Assembly: GCA_903944895.1 (NCBI GenBank)
Contig: CAJATL010000140.1
Location: 1 to 37,500 of the forward strand
Source: an uncultured Bacteroidota bacterium
Lineage (GTDB): Bacteria; Bacteroidota; Bacteroidia; Bacteroidales; 4484-276
Reading direction: 5' to 3'
DNA: 37,500 nt
Shown: positions 32,954-37,500 of the stretch, one piece after another
How the letters are laid out: each line of letters opens with the position of its first letter
Numbering within the stretch: position 1 is the first letter of the stretch
Position numbers and translations under genes: made by a program
The notes under the pieces: generated by a model
Told to the model about the DNA's origin: nothing
Database searches by the model: none
What the model saw: the letters and a program-made list of their open reading frames with translations, nothing else

Positions 32954-34183
32954 ATGAAATCCATCTGCATTTTAACTCAAAGCCACTTATGCCGGAATCC
33001 TCGCGTGGTAAAGGAAGCAAACACTTTGGCCGCAGCAGGTTTCCAGGTTACCATCCTCACAACATTTACTTTTGCCGATTTGTTGGAGGAAGATTTAAAG
33101 CTTATTGATACTTCCAAAATCAAACTAAAAGGGATCATTAACATGATTCCGGGACAGGCTTCAAAATGGTACAGGTTGAAACAGCGGCTTGTGCGAAGGC
33201 TTGCTGGTGAGGCTATCGGCAGGTTTGGCTGGGAAAATATCCTCACTTTGGGTTACGATTATCGCAAAAATCTTAAAGCTGCCATCCGCGAAAACGCCGA
33301 CCTTTATACTTGTCACCAGGAAATGAGTACCGTTATTGGCTGCAAACTGATCAAACGTGGTTTTAAAGTAGCTTTCGATTTTGAAGACTGGTATTCGCAC
33401 GATCTGCTCCCCGAAGCCAACAAAACCCGTCCGATAAAGCTTTTGGAGAAATACGAAAAGTTCGCCTTAAAAAACAGCGTTTTAAATTACACAACTTCCG
33501 AAAGTATGGCTGCCGGTTTTGCCGCCTTCGCAGGAGTTGAGCCACCCAAAGTTTTGCACAACGTTTTCCCGTTTGCCGAACGCGACTTATTCGATGGTCA
33601 ATTTAAAGACCGCACCGATCTTTCCAGGCCTTCGATGCACTGGTATTCGCAAACCATCGGGCCGGGCCGTGGACTTGAATTTCTGGTAAAATCGCTCGAC
33701 AAGGTAAAAACCCCCGTCCAGCTTCACCTTCGTGGAAATTGCTCAGAGGATTTTAAAACTGAGTTAACTTCGATATTTCCTTCAGCAAAAGGCCATCAGT
33801 TGTTTTTCCATTCGCTGGTGCCGCACAAAGAATTGCTTTCGCGGATTGCCGAGCACGACATCGGCCTTGCCACCGAAGAATACCGCCCCGACAGCCGGAA
33901 TCTGACCATCACCAACAAAATTTTGCAATACCTCCTTGGCGGGATTGCCGTGATAGCCTCGGATACAGCCGGTCAAAAGGAAGTAGCAGCCGTAGTTCCG
34001 GATGCCGTTTTCCTCTTTAAAAATTACAACTCCGACGACTTATCATCAAAAATAAATGCCCTGATCGGGGATAAAGACACCCTCGAACAAGCCAAAAAAT
34101 CAGCGCTTGCCATTGCTACCAGCAAATTTTGCTGGGAACAGCAGGAAAAATGGCTGGTTGGCTGGGTTAATGAAGTTATCTGA
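32954..34183 (+). CDS. GT-B (GT4-like) glycosyltransferase 1
   Basis: A glycosyltransferase of 409 residues with a GT-B layout. The N-terminal part starts KSICILTQSHLCRNPRVVKEA, a pattern of GT4-like enzymes that bind the acceptor. The C-terminal part has WYSQTIGPGRGLEFLVKSL, HLRGNCSEDF, and TEEYRPDSRNLTITNKILQYLLGGIAVIASDTAG, which corresponds to the nucleotide-sugar pocket. The E-x7-E pair of classic GT4 enzymes is not clear, since the segment reads GLATEEYRPDSRN. It lies in the operon four bases after GT2 number 5 and 13 bases before the next one. Cytoplasmic side of the membrane. Confidence 0.8.
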   Translation: MKSICILTQSHLCRNPRVVKEANTLAAAGFQVTILTTFTFADLLEEDLKLIDTSKIKLKGIINMIPGQASKWYRLKQRLVRRLAGEAIGRFGWENILTLGYDYRKNLKAAIRENADLYTCHQEMSTVIGCKLIKRGFKVAFDFEDWYSHDLLPEANKTRPIKLLEKYEKFALKNSVLNYTTSESMAAGFAAFAGVEPPKVLHNVFPFAERDLFDGQFKDRTDLSRPSMHWYSQTIGPGRGLEFLVKSLDKVKTPVQLHLRGNCSEDFKTELTSIFPSAKGHQLFFHSLVPHKELLSRIAEHDIGLATEEYRPDSRNLTITNKILQYLLGGIAVIASDTAGQKEVAAVVPDAVFLFKNYNSDDLSSKINALIGDKDTLEQAKKSALAIATSKFCWEQQEKWLVGWVNEVI

Positions 34184-34196
34184 AAAAAAAGCCAAA

Positions 34197-35498
34197 ATGC
34201 CAATGAAAAAAGTACTCATCATTTCTCCGAATTTCCCGCCCATCAACGCTGCTGACATGCACCGCGTAAGACAAAGCCTGCCGTTTTTCGAAGGCATGGG
34301 CTGGAAAGCTACCGTGCTTGCCGTGAAACCCGAATTTGTGGAAATGAGCCAGGACCCGATGCTCATCAAAACCATTCCCGACGACAGCGACGTTCACTAT
34401 CTCAAAGCTTTCGATTCGAAATATACCCGCAAATTCGGCCTAGGAAATATTGGCTACCGCTCGCTTTATTTCTTTTTGAAAGCCGGCAACAGGCTTATCC
34501 GCAAAAATAAATACGATTTAATCTATTTTTCAACCACTGCATTCCCGGTAATGGTGCTCGGGAAATACTGGAAACACAAATTCGGAATACCTTTTATTAT
34601 CGACATGCAGGACCCGTGGCGCAACGATTTTTATCTGGATAAACCCAAAAATGAACGTCCGCCAAAATTCTGGTTTGCTTATCGGATGGATAAATATCTC
34701 GAAGCTACCACCATGAAAAAAGTTGCCGGGATTGTCTCGGTTTCGCCGGGATACCCGAAAACGCTCATGGAAAGATACGCCAACATCAAGCCTGGAATGT
34801 GCACCGTAATTCCGTTTGGTGGCGCCAAAGTTGATTTTGATATTCTGGAAAAGTCGGCTTTAAAAAACAGCCTTTTCACCAAAGGAGATGGCCATATTAA
34901 TTTTGCCTACATTGGCAGGGGCGGGCATGACATGAATTTCGCGCTAAGCGGAATTTTTGGCGGATTAAAGAAAGGTTTGGAAGAAAACCCGGAGCTGTTC
35001 TCAAAAATCAGGATGTTTTTTGTTGGAACAAGCTACGCCGCTGATGGCAAAGGCTTGAAAACCATCGAACCCATCGCTCAAAAGTTTGGCGTCGAAAATC
35101 AGGTCATCGAAATCACCAACCGTCTGCCTTATTTTGAAGCTTTGCAGGTTTTGAAAGATTCCGATATTCTGATCATTCCCGGCTCCACCGACACCAATTA
35201 CACGGCTTCAAAACTGTATCCGTACATTTTATCCGAAAAACCGCTGATTGCCGTATTTAACGAAAACAGCAGCGTGGTCGAAATTCTTGGCAAAACCCGC
35301 GCCGGAACCTGTGCAACGTTTGCCAACGATGAACCGGAAGAAAAACTTGCCACAAGCGTTTTAAATGTTTACAACGATTTTCTTGCCAGAATACCTTTCG
35401 TTCCCGATACAAACTGGAACGAATTTGAACCTTACTCCGCGCGGGAAGCCACCCGCAAACAGGTTGATTTTTTTAACAAAATACTCGCGACTTCATGA
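34197..35498 (+). CDS. GT-B (GT4-like) glycosyltransferase 2
   Basis: A glycosyltransferase of 433 residues. The N-terminal domain begins KKVLIISPNFPPINAADMHRVR, the usual opening of GT4-like proteins with the PP(x)xGG-type loop altered. DMQDPWRNDFYLDKP and SVSPGYPKTLMERY follow. The C-terminal domain has FAYIGRGGHDMN, then SDILIIPGSTDTNYTASKLYPYILSEKPLIAVF as the sugar-nucleotide region. Start codons at 34170, 34197 and 34203 are all possible; the first overlaps the previous gene, and the ATG at 34197 gives the commonest N-terminus. It overlaps the next gene by four bases (ATGA). The substrate is unknown. Confidence 0.8.
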   Translation: MPMKKVLIISPNFPPINAADMHRVRQSLPFFEGMGWKATVLAVKPEFVEMSQDPMLIKTIPDDSDVHYLKAFDSKYTRKFGLGNIGYRSLYFFLKAGNRLIRKNKYDLIYFSTTAFPVMVLGKYWKHKFGIPFIIDMQDPWRNDFYLDKPKNERPPKFWFAYRMDKYLEATTMKKVAGIVSVSPGYPKTLMERYANIKPGMCTVIPFGGAKVDFDILEKSALKNSLFTKGDGHINFAYIGRGGHDMNFALSGIFGGLKKGLEENPELFSKIRMFFVGTSYAADGKGLKTIEPIAQKFGVENQVIEITNRLPYFEALQVLKDSDILIIPGSTDTNYTASKLYPYILSEKPLIAVFNENSSVVEILGKTRAGTCATFANDEPEEKLATSVLNVYNDFLARIPFVPDTNWNEFEPYSAREATRKQVDFFNKILATS

Positions 35499-36658
35499 AA
35501 AAAAGATTGGCCATCATCAGTTCGCACCCCATCCAGTACAACGCACCGCTGTTTGCGCTTCTGGCGAAATCCGAAATCATCGAAATAAAAGTTTTTTATA
35601 CCTGGAGCCAAAGCCGGGAATCGTTGTTCGATAAGGATTTTGGGAAACAAATCCAGTGGGATATTCCGCTTTTGGAAGGTTACGAATACGAATTTATCGA
35701 AAATATTTCACCCAATCCCGGCCCTCAAAGTTTTAAGGGAATCGTTTGCCCAAATCTGATAAATGCCATCATGGATTGGCAAGCAGAGGCATTGCTGGTT
35801 TATGGCTGGAATTATAAAGCACATTATGATGCGATGCGCGCGTTTAAAGGTAAAATCCCGGTTTATTTCCGCGGCGATTCAACGCTTATCGACGAAACCG
35901 GCGGAGCTAAACAACTCATCAGGCGGCTTTTCCTGAAATGGATTTACCGGAAGGCGGATTACGCGTTTTATGTTGGCGAAAGCAACCGGCAATATTTTTT
36001 AAAGCACGGTTTTAAAAACGACCATCTTTTTTATGCGCCTCACGCCATCGATAACAGCCGTTTTTCGGATAGCGACGGCACTTACAAAGCAGACGCCAGA
36101 AAATGGAGAACGGAGTTGGGTTTTACAGATGAAGATATTATCGTGCTTTTTGTTGGGAAATTTGAATCCAAGAAAAACCCGCTCATCCTTATTAATGCTG
36201 CAAAGCAGATAAAAAATGATATGATTCATTTTGTGTTTGTCGGGAACGGAAATCTCGAAGATGAAATGAAAAAGGAGTCGGAAGGAATGAAAAACATTCA
36301 TTTCCTGCCTTTCCAGAACCAGAGCAAAATGCCGGTGGTTTATTATCTTTCGGATATTCTGGCGTTGCCATCACAAGGCCCGGGCGAAACCTGGGGTTTG
36401 GTGGTAAACGAAGCCATGGCCTGCGAAAGAGCCATTTTAGTCAGCACAAAGTCCGGATGCTCGATTGATCTTGTCGAAAACGGCAAAAACGGCTATATCT
36501 TTGAATCCGGTAATCTTGACCAGGTTGTTGGTTATCTTGAAAAGATGACATCTAAAAAGGAAACTTTACAAAAGATGGGCGCTTTTTCAAAAGAAAAAAT
36601 TCAGAAATGGTCGTTTGCCGAAATCTGTAAAAGTATTGAGCTCAATCTGAAAACATAA
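35495..36658 (+). CDS. GT4 glycosyltransferase 3
   Basis: A GT4 glycosyltransferase of 387 residues, GT-B fold. The N-terminal domain opens KKRLAIISSHPIQYNAPLF, a pattern seen in many surface-glycan GT4 enzymes. The C-terminal domain is more canonical: VLFVGKFESKKNP binds the nucleotide sugar, LALPSQGPGETWGLVVNEAMACE holds the E-x7-E pair, and VENGKNGYIFESGN follows. The ATG overlaps the stop of the previous gene by four bases, which implies coupled translation. It is followed 14 bases later by a multi-pass membrane protein gene. Donor and acceptor are unknown. Confidence 0.88.
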   Translation: MKKRLAIISSHPIQYNAPLFALLAKSEIIEIKVFYTWSQSRESLFDKDFGKQIQWDIPLLEGYEYEFIENISPNPGPQSFKGIVCPNLINAIMDWQAEALLVYGWNYKAHYDAMRAFKGKIPVYFRGDSTLIDETGGAKQLIRRLFLKWIYRKADYAFYVGESNRQYFLKHGFKNDHLFYAPHAIDNSRFSDSDGTYKADARKWRTELGFTDEDIIVLFVGKFESKKNPLILINAAKQIKNDMIHFVFVGNGNLEDEMKKESEGMKNIHFLPFQNQSKMPVVYYLSDILALPSQGPGETWGLVVNEAMACERAILVSTKSGCSIDLVENGKNGYIFESGNLDQVVGYLEKMTSKKETLQKMGAFSKEKIQKWSFAEICKSIELNLKT

Positions 36659-36672
36659 AAACAGCATTCAAA

Positions 36673-37500
36673 ATGTTTATATCAGACCGAAGCATAGGTT
36701 TATTGGCAATTGGACTGGCAGTGTTCGCCTATTTCCAGTTGTTTACGGAGCTTTACTATATTTCGGCTATAGGTGTTGCTTTGTTTGTCTGCATCTTTGT
36801 AAAGTTTATTCAGGATTTGGGAAAGCGTATCGAAGTGCGCGATCTGGTTGCCTTTCTCGCCATCCTTCAATGGGTTCTTGGTCCGGTACTGGCCTACAAT
36901 GTTTTGCCTTACGACGAATTGTACTGGATGGATGTTCCCGAACCGGTTTATATGTCTTACATGGTGCCAGCGTGCCTGGCTTTGGTGCTTGGTTTGTATT
37001 TTCCGCTTTCCGAAGACCGGCTGGTTGCAGCCGAAGATATCGAAAAAGTAAAAATTTACGCAAACGAAAATCCCTACATTGGCTATTTTATCGCCGGTGT
37101 TGGCATTGCGGCAGGTCTGGTTAGTAAATATCTCCCGGCCAGCCTCGGGTTTTTGTTTTTCCTGCTTTCGGGGATGCAATTTGTTGGCGTTTACCTGATA
37201 CTTTTCAGCAATTCAAAAATAAAATGGCTTGCTTTTGCCGGTGTAATGGGCATGGTGATTTTTGCCGCCGTGTTGCAGGGTATGTTTGGCGAGTTGGTTC
37301 TATGGATGATGTTTGCTTTGTTGGTAATTTCTTTTGTTTTAAAAATCCCGATGGTAGGCAAAATTGCCATCATCTCTTTTGGGATGTTCATTGTAATGCT
37401 GTTACAATCAACCAAGCAGGAATACCGCATGGCCACATGGTATGCTGAAAGTGATAAAAGTAACCAGGAGCTTTTTAAAGAAATAGCCATGAGCCGGTTA
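36673..37500 (+). CDS. Multi-pass membrane protein, possibly a polysaccharide polymerase (partial)
   Basis: An open reading frame that starts at ATG 36673 and runs without a stop to the window end, giving the first 276 residues. It is dominated by hydrophobic helices: GLLAIGLAVFAYFQLF, YYISAIGVALFVCIF, DLVAFLAILQWVLGPVLAY, YMVPACLALVLGLYF, IGYFIAGVGIAAGLV, LGFLFFLLSGMQFVGVYLIL, WLAFAGVMGMVIFAAVLQGMF and others, with short charged loops (EDIEKVKIYANENP). The last visible part (QSTKQEYRMATWY, then ESDKSNQELFKE) could be a large loop. Such a layout, at the end of a glycosyltransferase run, fits an O-antigen/EPS polymerase-like protein (Wzy), but no motif proves it and a transporter is possible. 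It lies 14 bases after the last GT4 gene. Confidence 0.6.
   Translation, partial: MFISDRSIGLLAIGLAVFAYFQLFTELYYISAIGVALFVCIFVKFIQDLGKRIEVRDLVAFLAILQWVLGPVLAYNVLPYDELYWMDVPEPVYMSYMVPACLALVLGLYFPLSEDRLVAAEDIEKVKIYANENPYIGYFIAGVGIAAGLVSKYLPASLGFLFFLLSGMQFVGVYLILFSNSKIKWLAFAGVMGMVIFAAVLQGMFGELVLWMMFALLVISFVLKIPMVGKIAIISFGMFIVMLLQSTKQEYRMATWYAESDKSNQELFKEIAMSRL

Noticed and set aside
34107-34196. Upstream in-frame extension of the second GT-B glycosyltransferase
   Set aside because: It runs across the end of the preceding gene and would add residues before the usual KKVLIISPNFPP opening.
36700-37179. A 159-residue minus-strand open frame near the window end
   Set aside because: It is opposite the membrane-protein gene starting at 36673, which has the stronger pattern of transmembrane helices and fits the operon strand and spacing.

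Overview
The window looks like a chromosomal segment of a Bacteroidota (Bacteroidetes) bacterium, probably a Bacteroidales- or Marinilabiliales-type lineage. Four things point there: the type IX secretion (T9SS) C-terminal sorting domain at about 1.06-1.33 kb; several close matches to the Bacteroidota -7 promoter box TAnnTTTG; start codons mostly without a strong Shine-Dalgarno; and a DAHP synthase with a C-terminal chorismate mutase, a fusion known from this phylum. No rRNA, tRNA, CRISPR array or complete insertion sequence was seen.

Region 1 (1-5.8 kb) holds assorted genes: a T9SS-sorted secreted protein, a small secreted protein of unknown function, a LysM/amidase_3 peptidoglycan amidase, a HicB-like antitoxin followed by a truncated hicA remnant, cinA on the minus strand, and a divergent nucleoside phosphorylase.

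Region 2 (6.06-13.96 kb) is an aromatic amino acid block: pheA, a class I/II aminotransferase, tyrA, DAHP synthase-chorismate mutase, aroB, aroA and, after a repeat-filled gap, aroC. Together these cover entry into the shikimate pathway, several later shikimate steps, and the phenylalanine and tyrosine branches. In front of pheA lies a complete apparent attenuator: a TAnnTTTG promoter, a 22-residue leader peptide with eight consecutive aromatic codons (F Y W F F Y F F), and mutually exclusive antiterminator and terminator hairpins ending in U8. This is the most striking regulatory structure in the window. The aroA-aroC gap contains tandem repeats and a 155-bp MITE-like element with perfect 18-bp terminal inverted repeats.

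Region 3 (14.0-16.5 kb, minus strand) holds mscL, a receiver-domain protein with a C-terminal membrane anchor, and a WecA/TagO-type polyprenyl-phosphate sugar-1-phosphate transferase that could start glycan synthesis.

Region 4 (16.6-37.5 kb, plus strand) is a surface polysaccharide locus. In order it has a GT4 glycosyltransferase, a degenerate hybrid histidine kinase with an intact receiver domain, a Wza-like outer-membrane lipoprotein, a Wzc-like co-polymerase whose kinase motifs look inactivated, gmd and fcl (GDP-L-fucose synthesis), a Wzm/Wzt ABC exporter, five GT2 glycosyltransferases, a hexapeptide acyltransferase, three GT4-like glycosyltransferases, and a multi-pass membrane protein cut by the window end that may be a polymerase. 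The likely product is a fucose-containing capsule, exopolysaccharide or O-antigen. Parts typical of Wzx/Wzy-type export (Wza, Wzc, possible Wzy) and of ABC-type export (Wzm/Wzt) occur together, so the export route cannot be assigned from this window alone.
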